This document shows, piece after piece, positions 13,430 through 20,832 of a stretch of DNA of 20,862 nt. Positions within the stretch are counted from its first letter, which is position 1. Every line of letters starts with the position of its first letter. The position numbers and the translations under genes are program-made. The DNA is from Spirochaetales bacterium (GTDB lineage Bacteria; Spirochaetota; Spirochaetia; Sphaerochaetales; Sphaerochaetaceae): NCBI GenBank assembly GCA_022771185.1, contig JALFCJ010000128.1, forward strand, positions 1 through 20,862, read 5' to 3'. The notes under the pieces are model-generated. The model worked only from the letters and a program-made list of their open reading frames with translations. It searched no databases and was not told the origin of the DNA.

Positions 13430-14591
13430 GAAAATCAAGCCATATTAAGAAATAATCCATTGATTTTACTTCTTTGTTTGGACAAACGAGAGTCAATAGT
13501 TTATTATCATCGTCATCATAGCTCTTAATGTTGAGGTATCCCATTTGAAACAAAAAGGAACAGTAATCACTTTCACATAGATTAGAAGAAGCCAATTCTA
13601 AAACATCAAACGAAACAATACTGTTTATGTTTATTAACTTCTCATATCTGACACCTTCAAGTTTTTTTAGAATAGGTATGTAAGGTTTTATTATTTTTGT
13701 ATCATGCCAATAACAATCAAACTCTCTTCCACCTCTTAGGAAAAACTTACTTATAGATAAAGGATTGTATAGCGGCTCCTCTTGATAAGGTGAAAACTTA
13801 TATCCTCCATACATTCCTTTTATTGTTTCATAATAGCTTGCTTTATTGTCTCTTTTGTCATCTATACTGTCTTTTGTAAGTGGAGATAAGTATCTCTCTA
13901 CTTCTTTTTGTGTAAAGCCAAATAAAGAGACAAATGCCTCGTACATTGATATATCCTCGAAATTATTCACTAGATGTGAAATACTAAATGTTTCTCCTGT
14001 AATAAGAGCAAACTCTACACAATCTGTTGAAGCCTTAATAACATCGAAGAACCCACTTAACAAGGCTCTCATACTCTCTATTTCAGGATTAAAAATATTA
14101 GATATTAAAGGCTTGTCATATTCATCCACTAACATGACAACATCTTTATTTAAGCCTAGGCAAAGAATAAGCCTTCTCAAGTTTATATTGCAGAACTTTG
14201 AATGCTCGATTTCGATTCCATATCTATCAGCGATTGAGAAAATACGTTCGTTTAATTGGACCTCAAGAGAAAGTGCATCCATAGCGTTGATTATTCCTAA
14301 ATCAAGATAAATAACAGGGTGTTCTTTCCAGTCATAATTCTTTTCATATATTTTTAGTCCCTTAAAAAGATTCTTTTTGCCTTTGAATATAGCTTCCAGA
14401 GTATAAAGGGTAAGTGTTTTTCCAAAACCATGCGGTCGAGCACAAAAGAACATGCCTGGTGCTTTTTTTATTAATGAATACAAATAATCAGTCTTGTCTA
14501 CATAAGGTAAATCTGAATTTATCAACTCTTCAAAATCGATGTAGTTGAGACCATATTCTCCATTTCGCCTAATAACCATTCCTTCTTGCAC
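13419..14591 (-). CDS. AAA-ATPase-like protein of the PF09820 type, lacking its C-terminal PD-(D/E)XK nuclease domain
   Basis: The 390-residue product matches the N-terminal ATPase-like domain of the AAA-ATPase_like/DUF1703 family, which is widespread in gut anaerobes and has no settled function. Visible features are DLPYVDKTDYLYSLI (29-41), a Walker A-like RPHGFGKT (52-59), Walker B-like VVMLVDEYDKP (151-161), and the late GYLNIKSYDDDDNKLLTLVCPNKEVK segment that normally leads into the nuclease. Here the similarity stops after NKEVK and the frame ends about 15 residues later inside the next gene's promoter. Family members usually run past 500 residues, so the C-terminal third is missing. The LITGE segment is also shorter than the usual LTGVTKFS-type region. 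The gene is visibly more AT-rich than its neighbours, as expected of an acquired element. GTG 14591 has AAAGG six bases upstream; ATG 14579 is the alternative. It may be a decaying remnant. Confidence 0.8.
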   Translation of the reverse strand: MQEGMVIRRNGEYGLNYIDFEELINSDLPYVDKTDYLYSLIKKAPGMFFCARPHGFGKTLTLYTLEAIFKGKKNLFKGLKIYEKNYDWKEHPVIYLDLGIINAMDALSLEVQLNERIFSIADRYGIEIEHSKFCNINLRRLILCLGLNKDVVMLVDEYDKPLISNIFNPEIESMRALLSGFFDVIKASTDCVEFALITGETFSISHLVNNFEDISMYEAFVSLFGFTQKEVERYLSPLTKDSIDDKRDNKASYYETIKGMYGGYKFSPYQEEPLYNPLSISKFFLRGGREFDCYWHDTKIIKPYIPILKKLEGVRYEKLININSIVSFDVLELASSNLCESDYCSFLFQMGYLNIKSYDDDDNKLLTLVCPNKEVKSMDYFLIWLDFLFL

Positions 14592-14618
14592 TAAATACCT
14601 TTGTCTACAAACTAAGAT

Positions 14619-14648
14619 ATTATAACAGAAATCTTGAATTATTGATAA
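14619..14648 (-). promoter_or_regulatory. Predicted promoter of the AAA-ATPase-like gene
   Basis: On the minus strand TTATCA (14648-14643) and TATAAT (14624-14619) are 18 bases apart, with an upstream TGT giving an extended -10. It occupies the short gap after the Nudix gene. Confidence 0.55.
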
Positions 14649-14665
14649 ACTATTTTCTCGACATC

Positions 14666-15232
14666 CTATATTATCTCAACTTTTATACTCTCTATTGTGT
14701 CTTTTAGATTCTCAGGAATAGGAGGAATATCGAGGCCTTTGGAGATAAGATAAACACAATACTCTCTATAGTGGCTGTTTCTTACAGCATATATAGAACT
14801 CATGGGCCCTGAAATAATATCATCCCAGTTCATAGAAGAAGACAAAACATCTTTTATTCTTTCTTCCTCTATCCATGTTGGTATTAGTCCAAGTTCAACT
14901 TCTTTCTTATCATAGTCATCTTCACAGAATCCTTTGATGGAACAAATGGAATAATAGTCTACCCAACGCTTTTCAAAATAATACTCGTCAACAACCAGAA
15001 ATGGTTTCTCTGGCTCTACTATTATTCCACATTCCTCCCTGCACTCTCGCCTTACTGCGTCTTCGATTCTTTCGCCTTCTTCTATTCCACCACCCGGAGT
15101 AAGATACTGCTTTCTTTTTGAGAGGTATGAGAAAAGATACTTCCCATCTTTCTCGATTATCGCCCTAGCTCCCCTTCTCTCTGTTTTAAAAGGAATATCC
15201 CTTTCAGTTCCAATGATTTCAAGCCTTATCAT
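14666..15232 (-). CDS. Nudix hydrolase
   Basis: The 188-residue protein carries a complete Nudix box at residues 48-70: G48, E54, R62-E63, E66-E67 and G69, matching GX5EX7REUXEEXGU. Such enzymes cleave nucleoside diphosphates linked to another group, using Mg2+ held by the box glutamates. The N-terminal RRGARAIIEKDGKYLFSYLSKRKQYLTPGGG fits the beta strands before the box. The C-terminal ~50 residues (including NSHYREYCVYLISKG) are an extension I cannot assign. ATG 15230-15232 overlaps the TGA of the EIIC gene (ATGA), so it is the last gene of the overlapping operon. The context invites a role with sugar nucleotides such as UDP-linked cell-wall precursors, but nothing in the sequence fixes the substrate. 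Confidence 0.9.
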   Translation of the reverse strand: MIRLEIIGTERDIPFKTERRGARAIIEKDGKYLFSYLSKRKQYLTPGGGIEEGERIEDAVRRECREECGIIVEPEKPFLVVDEYYFEKRWVDYYSICSIKGFCEDDYDKKEVELGLIPTWIEEERIKDVLSSSMNWDDIISGPMSSIYAVRNSHYREYCVYLISKGLDIPPIPENLKDTIESIKVEII

Positions 15233-16347
15233 ATTTGATCACACACATCGTTTTCCGCCAGGTCAGATGGTTTAAGTATCAATAAAGATAATAGAAATCC
15301 TGAAGTGGCACTGATTATTAACCCAAATAAATATACGAACATGGCATTTAATGGTCCTTGGGGGCCGTCCATCATAAAGAGGGCGAGGATCCCGGAAGGC
15401 CCCCATCCTGTTGAAGCAATGTCAAAACATTTAATGAATGCTCCTCCTATACCAGCACCCAGGCAAGACGTGATAAAGGCTTTGGGATGAGGGAGGGTGA
15501 CTGTATATATCAAAGGTCCTGCAACTCCCATAGTACCTGGTATTGAAGCGGAAAAGGCCACATTCGACAACTTCTTGTTTTTTGCTTTTCTAGACAAAAA
15601 CCAAATGGCCATACCCGCCCCAACCTGGCCAGCCCCTGCCATGGCAAATACCGGGTATAATGTGATATATCCATACTTCTCCAATTGAATGGGATATAAG
15701 GCGATTATTCCATGCTGGAGCCCCGCAACGTTAATCGGGAGGAAAATGGCGGCAGAGATGAATCCCACGATTATATTCATCACCATTGAATCCGTAAAAC
15801 TCACCTTATCCATAAGAAAACAAAGGATGGAGGATATAAAACCAGCAAAAGGCATCACTACCAAAATATATGGAAGTACAGTTATCGCCACAGCCAATAG
15901 TGGAGTCAAAACCATATCCAGACTGGAGGGCATATGTTTTCTAAAAAACCTCTCCACTTTGGAAAGGATAAAGGCACCGATGAAGGCTGCTATCACACCT
16001 CCCGTCCCTTTGTAGAGTACGGATGATAGATTCATAAGTGACGAGATCTGATTGATTTCTGCAGATACGGTCATCATGCCCAGAATTCCACCTAGTATTG
16101 GAGTCCCTCCAAATCTTTTTGTGGCCAGGTATCCGATCCAACAGGTCAAAAAAGGAGTAAATGAGTCATTTACCAACAATAAAAGATGGTAAATGACTCC
16201 TATGACTTTAATGTCTTCAATCCGGGGGAAAAACTGAACCAGCAAATTTGCCACTCCCATTGAGAGACCGGCCACAATAAATGCAGGAATAGTTGGGTTG
16301 AAAACATCTGCCAACGCACCAAATACAGCTTTAGATTTTTTATTCAT
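15229..16347 (-). CDS. Stand-alone MurP-like PTS EIIC membrane protein lacking EIIB and the GITEP glutamate
   Basis: The 372-residue protein is an EIIC of the glucose-superfamily type with about ten membrane segments. Landmarks are FNPTIPAFIVAGLSMGVANLL (14-34, split here by eye), IGYLATKRFGGTPILGGILG (71-90), the LQHG histidine H212, GVAGPLIYTVTLP (274-286), and GWGPSGILALFMMDG (314-328). In memory-based comparison it most resembles the EIIC part of MurP. It has no EIIB before or EIIA after it, and none is encoded in the window. The normally conserved Glu of the G-I-(T/G)-E-P motif is Gly278, and the following Arg is His. ATG 16347 overlaps the murQ stop by 8 bases, with no strong ribosome site, so translation is coupled to murQ. 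Likely role: inner-membrane passage of MurNAc or another amino sugar, possibly without phosphorylation. A sensory role is an alternative. Confidence 0.85.
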   Translation of the reverse strand: MNKKSKAVFGALADVFNPTIPAFIVAGLSMGVANLLVQFFPRIEDIKVIGVIYHLLLLVNDSFTPFLTCWIGYLATKRFGGTPILGGILGMMTVSAEINQISSLMNLSSVLYKGTGGVIAAFIGAFILSKVERFFRKHMPSSLDMVLTPLLAVAITVLPYILVVMPFAGFISSILCFLMDKVSFTDSMVMNIIVGFISAAIFLPINVAGLQHGIIALYPIQLEKYGYITLYPVFAMAGAGQVGAGMAIWFLSRKAKNKKLSNVAFSASIPGTMGVAGPLIYTVTLPHPKAFITSCLGAGIGGAFIKCFDIASTGWGPSGILALFMMDGPQGPLNAMFVYLFGLIISATSGFLLSLLILKPSDLAENDVCDQI

Positions 16348-17251
16348 GCTGTTTATTTATATCCAACGCCTTAGATATATGCCCCTTGGCTTTACTAAGT
16401 AGGGAATTAGCTTCATCCTTTCCACTGCCTGTCAACACCATTACAATTGCAGTCTTTACGTGTCCTTCAGCTTCTTCCAATACTTTTTTTGCAGTTTCAC
16501 GGTCAATTTCCGTTACTTCCATCAGAATATTCTGTGCCCTTACCACCAACTTTTCATTAGTCTGCATTACGTCCACCATCAAGTTTTCATAACACTTTCC
16601 TATTCCCACCATTGAAGCGGTACTTATCATATTGAGAATTAGCTTCTGGGCTGTGCCGGCCTTCAGACGGGTGGAACCTGTCAACACTTCAGGGCCCACT
16701 ACGACTTCAATCTTTTTCTTTGCTATTTTTCCTATCTCGGAGCCGATATTGCAGGATATGGATGCAGTATTACATCCAATGGAATTGGCATATTTCAGTC
16801 CTCCGATTACATATGGAGTCCTTCCGCTTGCAGCGATGCCTATGACCACGTCGTCAGAGGTAAGATTATGTTGGATCAAATCCTTCTCTCCCAACTCGAC
16901 ACTGTCTTCAGCACCCTCTATGGCCTTGATAAATGCCTTTTCTCCTCCGGCGATCAGTCCTACAACCATATCTGGAGAAACACCGAAAGTAGGAGGACAT
17001 TCAGCTGCATCAAGAACCCCAAGGCGTCCTGAAGTACCGGCACCCATATAAAAAATCCTTCCGCCTTTTGATAACGACTGGACACACCAATCTACTACTT
17101 CTGCAATAACAGGCAATACTTCATGAATCGCCTTGGGAACATTGGCATCCTCCCTGTTCATCTCGGTGATGATTTCAAGAGATGTCATCTTACTTAGTTC
17201 CATAGTATTTCTATTGCGTGTCTCGGTAGTCATATGAGATAGATCAATCAT
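16340..17251 (-). CDS. murQ: N-acetylmuramic acid 6-phosphate etherase
   Basis: The 303-residue enzyme cleaves the D-lactyl ether of MurNAc-6-phosphate to give GlcNAc-6-phosphate and D-lactate in the cytoplasm, the defining step of MurNAc use. The SIS-domain motif GAGTSGRLGVLDAAECPPTFG (70-90) contains E84 and IEGAEDS contains E115, which align with the catalytic E83 and E114 of Escherichia coli MurQ. GPEVLTGSTRLKAGTAQKL is the family signature shared with glucokinase regulatory protein. Length and ends match E. coli MurQ. ATG 17251 immediately follows the kinase stop TAA, and the ribosome site AAGGAG lies inside the kinase's last codons. The EIIC gene starts within its last codons. Annotation is secure. 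Confidence 0.97.
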   Translation of the reverse strand: MIDLSHMTTETRNRNTMELSKMTSLEIITEMNREDANVPKAIHEVLPVIAEVVDWCVQSLSKGGRIFYMGAGTSGRLGVLDAAECPPTFGVSPDMVVGLIAGGEKAFIKAIEGAEDSVELGEKDLIQHNLTSDDVVIGIAASGRTPYVIGGLKYANSIGCNTASISCNIGSEIGKIAKKKIEVVVGPEVLTGSTRLKAGTAQKLILNMISTASMVGIGKCYENLMVDVMQTNEKLVVRAQNILMEVTEIDRETAKKVLEEAEGHVKTAIVMVLTGSGKDEANSLLSKAKGHISKALDINKQHE

Positions 17252-18139
17252 TTATATCTCCTTTTTTAGTGAAAGCATCAAAGCTCCTTTTGATGCATCG
17301 TGAATACTGTCTCGATAAGTAATATTCCCATCGATAGCTTTTATCTTTTGTAGCAAGACGCTTCTAAATGGAGTGTCTTTATCGATAAGTCCTCCGAAGA
17401 AAGCTACATATGTTTTCTCAAGACCCAGTTTTTTCTTCACTCCGGAGAGAGACAGGGCCAAAGACAAGGCGTTTTCCTCAATAATAGTGGCCGCAACTTT
17501 ATCCTTCAATACAAATGCATCATTTACAATGGGAGCGACTGCAGCGATTGTAGCCTTATCTCCGGAATAAACATATTTGATTATTTCTTCCCGAGTGCTT
17601 AGTCCATACTTTCTAGATAGCATCTCTCTCAGGAGAGTACTCTCTCCATACCCATCCAGGTCTCTTGCCACATACTTTATCGCATCCCGACCCAAGCTAT
17701 AGGCGCTTCCCTCGTCTCCGATGATATGCCCCCATCCTCCGGTTCTCTCTATGCTGCCGTCTTGTCCTTTTCCAAAACATATGGAACCTGTTCCAGCTAT
17801 TACAGCAAGCCCGGCGTCTCCGGCATGGGCTCCTTCAAGTGCAATGATATGGTCTCCCACAAGGTCAAAAGAGATCTGGGCTTTTGAAAACTTCTCTTGG
17901 CAGATACTTCTCATGGTACTGTTACTGACACCGGCAGCCCCGATTGTAAGAAACCTGCACTTTCCATATCCATCCAATATCTGGATCACTTCATCGATCA
18001 AAACTCTGAAGCCATCTTCCCCGATGCTGTTGATGTTGAACGCACCCAGCACTTTCTTTTCGATGATATTTCCGTCCTTATCGCCGAGAAGAACTGTGGT
18101 TTTGGTACCGCCTCCATCTATTCCTGCATAATATTCCAT
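17252..18139 (-). CDS. BadF/BadG-type amino-sugar kinase (MurNAc/GlcNAc kinase, MurK/NagK-like)
   Basis: The 295-residue protein belongs to the ASKHA fold, PF01869 group. It shows phosphate-1 motif DGGGTKT (8-14), likely catalytic aspartate D96 in GDHIIALEGAH, phosphate-2 motif GTGS (116-119), the sugar-kinase stretch GGWGHIIGDEGSAYSLG (134-150), and an adenosine-side FFGG near residue 250. Members include human NAGK and clostridial MurK, which phosphorylates MurNAc and GlcNAc at O6. Neighbouring murQ, with which it abuts base to base, makes MurNAc-6-phosphate the natural product; GlcNAc may also be used. The (R)-benzoyl-CoA-type activases of the same superfamily are unlikely: they carry Fe-S cysteine motifs and different partners. 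ATG 18139 has AAGGA upstream and begins 3 bases after the esterase stop. Confidence 0.9.
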   Translation of the reverse strand: MEYYAGIDGGGTKTTVLLGDKDGNIIEKKVLGAFNINSIGEDGFRVLIDEVIQILDGYGKCRFLTIGAAGVSNSTMRSICQEKFSKAQISFDLVGDHIIALEGAHAGDAGLAVIAGTGSICFGKGQDGSIERTGGWGHIIGDEGSAYSLGRDAIKYVARDLDGYGESTLLREMLSRKYGLSTREEIIKYVYSGDKATIAAVAPIVNDAFVLKDKVAATIIEENALSLALSLSGVKKKLGLEKTYVAFFGGLIDKDTPFRSVLLQKIKAIDGNITYRDSIHDASKGALMLSLKKEI

Positions 18140-18142
18140 ACA

Positions 18143-18871
18143 TCATCCTTCAAAGAAATAATCAAACGCTTTCTTTACGGCTGCATCCCAGAAAACCCAA
18201 TTGTGTTCTCCGCTCCAATGGGTATAGGTGACACTCACCCCCTTTGCCTTCAGGGCGTTATACATCTCTTCACTATGTACTATCCTTGGGTCTTCTTCTC
18301 CACAAGAGAGAAAAACGGGAGGAATGTCCTCTGCTGTCTCCAATAACTCGAAAAGATTGCTGGATTTGGGAATGGAAGAACCGAATATGGCTTCAAACTC
18401 CTTTTTTCTTCCGTCGTTACTGGAAAAAACAGTCTTCTCTATATCTGCTACGGAGGAAAAGGCTGCACATCCGTTATACTCTGAAGGAGAAGTGAGAGCA
18501 CACTTCAGAGCACCATATCCTCCCATGCTAAGTCCCATTACATACCTATTTTCCCTTTTATCTGAAAAACCAAAGAAATTCTGACATGTTTTATGGAGTT
18601 CATCATTGATGAAAGAGAAGTAATCCAGACCATAAACCATATCAGCATAGAAGCTTCTTTGGACTTCCGGTATTACCAGGGCTACATCTTTTTCCCTTGC
18701 ATATCGCTCCACACATGTATACCTGGACCATCCGGTGCAGTTATCCGCCAATCCATGCAGAAGGTATACCACCTTGGTGTCGTCAAGTTTCTTTTGTTCA
18801 GGAAGAATGACGGTCATAGAAGTATTCATATCCATTACTTCAGATCTGAAATCAACACGTAAATGAGCCAT
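18143..18871 (-). CDS. PF00756-type esterase (tributyrin esterase / S-formylglutathione hydrolase-like)
   Basis: The 242-residue cytoplasmic alpha/beta-hydrolase has oxyanion-hole segment VVYLLHGLADN (34-44), nucleophile S115 in GLSMGGYGA, acid D194 in CGEEDPRIV and histidine H223 in SGEHNWVFW, a complete triad. No signal peptide is present. I start at ATG 18871 (MAHLRVDFRSE), six bases after GGGAGG, because the further 18 residues of the open frame back to 18925 run into the dppF gene and look unlike the family. It sits 13 bases after dppF and 3 before the kinase, so it belongs to the same operon. Placement suggests removal of acyl groups from imported sugars or muropeptides, for example O-acetyl groups of MurNAc, but this is inference; a general carboxylesterase is the safe label. 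Confidence 0.9.
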   Translation of the reverse strand: MAHLRVDFRSEVMDMNTSMTVILPEQKKLDDTKVVYLLHGLADNCTGWSRYTCVERYAREKDVALVIPEVQRSFYADMVYGLDYFSFINDELHKTCQNFFGFSDKRENRYVMGLSMGGYGALKCALTSPSEYNGCAAFSSVADIEKTVFSSNDGRKKEFEAIFGSSIPKSSNLFELLETAEDIPPVFLSCGEEDPRIVHSEEMYNALKAKGVSVTYTHWSGEHNWVFWDAAVKKAFDYFFEG

Positions 18872-18884
18872 ATCTTCCTCCCTT

Positions 18885-19841
18885 TTATGCACCCATGGTA
18901 CAAGATGCAAAGTGTCCCGGTTCAACTTCCTTCAACACAGGATTCTCTTTGCACTTCTCAGTTGCATAAGGACATCTCTTGGCAAATCTGCAGCCAGGTT
19001 CCGGATTAATAGGACTGGTGACTTCACCTTTAAGGGTGACCTTCTCCCTGTTTCGCCTGGACAAATCTATTGTAGGGATTGCATTCAACAAAGCTCTTGT
19101 ATAAGGATGAAGAGGATTCTTAAATAAATCATCGGAGGAAGCAAGTTCAATCACCTGTCCCATGTACATTACCATTATCTGGTCGCTGATATGCTTTACT
19201 ACGGCCAAATCATGGGTGATGAACATATAACTTAATCCCTTATTATCCTGAAGATCCATAAGAAGGTTGAGAATCTGGGCCTGGATGGATACGTCAAGAG
19301 CGGAAACCGGTTCGTCGCAGACAAGGAACTTTGGTTCAAGAATCATGGCTCTTGCAAGTCCAACTCGTTGTCTGAGACCTCCATCCAGCTCATGGGGATA
19401 TAGGTTGGCATGATTTGAGGGAAGACCGCAGAGTTCCATGATTTTATCTGCCTTCTCCCTCTTTTCAGCTTTTGAAAGATTTTCGCCAGTCCCTACGATA
19501 TCAAGAGGCTCCATGATCAATGCCCTTACACTCATTCTCGGATCAAGGGATGAATATGGATCCTGAAAAACCATCTGCATATTTCTCTGAACCTTATGCA
19601 TCTCTTTCTTTTTATATTCAAGAATATTCTCGCCTTTATAAAGAACTTGGCCTGATGTAGCTTCATGAAGTCTCAGTATAGTTCTACCCAGTGTTGATTT
19701 TCCACAACCGGATTCACCTACGACGCCCAGTGTCTTACCCTCGAATATCTTAAAGTTAACATCCTCTACGGCATGTAAAAGCCCTCGGGGAGTCTTAAAA
19801 TATTTCTTTACATTTACCGCTTCTATCAATGGTGTGTTCAT
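18885..19841 (-). CDS. dppF: Oligopeptide/dipeptide ABC transporter ATP-binding protein (DppF/OppF type)
   Basis: The 318-residue ATPase powers peptide import from the cytoplasmic side. Motifs: Walker A GESGCGKST (42-50), Q-loop QD in VFQDPYSSLDP (91-101), signature LDGGLRQR (152-159), Walker B FLVCDEP (172-178) and H210. The usual LSGGQ is LDGGL; LDGG(R)-type variants occur, as I recall, in this subfamily. The C-terminal oligopeptide-transport domain has NPLHPYTRALLNAIP and a cysteine cluster CRFAKRCPYATEKC, plus a last Cys, a pattern that can hold an Fe-S cluster in some Opp/Dpp ATPases. ATG 19841 shares its A with the TGA of dppD (TGATG), behind GGAGGGAG. It pairs with dppD as the two-ATPase set. 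In this operon the cargo may include muropeptides. Confidence 0.93.
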   Translation of the reverse strand: MNTPLIEAVNVKKYFKTPRGLLHAVEDVNFKIFEGKTLGVVGESGCGKSTLGRTILRLHEATSGQVLYKGENILEYKKKEMHKVQRNMQMVFQDPYSSLDPRMSVRALIMEPLDIVGTGENLSKAEKREKADKIMELCGLPSNHANLYPHELDGGLRQRVGLARAMILEPKFLVCDEPVSALDVSIQAQILNLLMDLQDNKGLSYMFITHDLAVVKHISDQIMVMYMGQVIELASSDDLFKNPLHPYTRALLNAIPTIDLSRRNREKVTLKGEVTSPINPEPGCRFAKRCPYATEKCKENPVLKEVEPGHFASCTMGA

Positions 19842-20818
19842 CAAACTCCCTCCTTGCTATACATGTGGCACAATATTCCATGGTCTCCTTCATAAACCAT
19901 CGGAGGAGGCGTAGTCCTGCACTTTTCACTTGCATTAGGGCATCTGTCTGCAAAACAACAGCCCTTTACTTTGATTCTAGGGTCGCCCATACGTCCCTTG
20001 ATAGGATGGAGTCTGGGAGATGTTGATGTCAGGTCCGGAATACAATTGATCAATCCTTTTGTATATGGGTGGTTATGGGTATTGCCGAAGATCTCCTCTA
20101 CTTTTCCTATCTCCACAACTCTTCCGCCATATACGACTGCCACAGAATCACAGAATTCTGCAACAACTCCTAAATCATGAGTAATGAGAATTACCGCAGA
20201 GTTGTATTTTTCTTTCAGCTCTTTCATCAGCTCCAGTATCTGGGCCTGGATAGTGACGTCAAGGGCTGTGGTGGGTTCATCGGCAAGTAACAGCTCAGGC
20301 TCTGCAATAAGTGCCATGGCAATCACGATTCTTTGTTTCATACCACCGGAAAACTGATGGGGATACTCCACTTTTCTCTCTGCAGGGATACCTACAAGTC
20401 TGAATATTTCATCGACTTTCGCATTCTTCTCTTCCTTACTAAGATCAGGGAAGTGGAGCTTCAGTACTTCAAGAACCTGGTCTCCCACAGTTTTGACAGG
20501 GTTGAGAGAAGTCATAGGATCCTGGAAAATCATGGAGATTCTTCTGCCCCTGAGTCCCAACATATAGCTTTCCGGTTTATCAAGGAGTTCTTCTCCCTCG
20601 TATTTGATGGAACCTGATGTTATCTTGCCTATTCTCTTCGGCAACAAGCGCAATATAGAGAGGGCGAGAGTGGTTTTTCCTGCTCCGGTTTCACCTACAA
20701 GTCCGATTTTCTCTCCTCTTTTAACATTCAAGGAAAAGTCATTAAGTGCATACACGATGGCATCGTCGGTGATATATTCAACGTTTAATTTTTCAATCTG
20801 AAGTAGATCGTCGTTCAT
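19841..20818 (-). CDS. dppD: Oligopeptide/dipeptide ABC transporter ATP-binding protein (DppD/OppD type)
   Basis: The 325-residue ATPase has Walker A GETGAGKTT (42-50), Q-loop FQDPMTSLNP, signature FSGGMKQR (156-163), Walker B LLLADEP (176-182), D-loop TTALD and H214, all intact. The C-terminal domain has THNHPYTKGLINCIPDL and the cysteine set CCFADRCPNASEKC with a later Cys, as in DppD/OppD. It forms the heteromeric ATPase with DppF. ATG 20818 has AAGGAAGATG upstream and begins 14 bases after the stop of the upstream permease. The order permease-D-F is the standard dpp/opp arrangement; the binding protein and first permease must lie beyond the window. Confidence 0.94.
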   Translation of the reverse strand: MNDDLLQIEKLNVEYITDDAIVYALNDFSLNVKRGEKIGLVGETGAGKTTLALSILRLLPKRIGKITSGSIKYEGEELLDKPESYMLGLRGRRISMIFQDPMTSLNPVKTVGDQVLEVLKLHFPDLSKEEKNAKVDEIFRLVGIPAERKVEYPHQFSGGMKQRIVIAMALIAEPELLLADEPTTALDVTIQAQILELMKELKEKYNSAVILITHDLGVVAEFCDSVAVVYGGRVVEIGKVEEIFGNTHNHPYTKGLINCIPDLTSTSPRLHPIKGRMGDPRIKVKGCCFADRCPNASEKCRTTPPPMVYEGDHGILCHMYSKEGV

Positions 20819-20832
20819 TTCATCTTCCTTTA

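Noticed and set aside
14666..18131. Many long open frames on the plus strand opposite the murQ operon
   Set aside because: They mirror the codon pattern of the minus-strand genes, have no ribosome sites and show no recognisable protein features.
18885..19841. ABC signature LDGGL in place of LSGGQ in DppF
   Set aside because: LDGG-type signatures are, as I recall, normal in this DppF/OppF subfamily; all other ATP-site residues are intact, so it is not evidence of inactivity.
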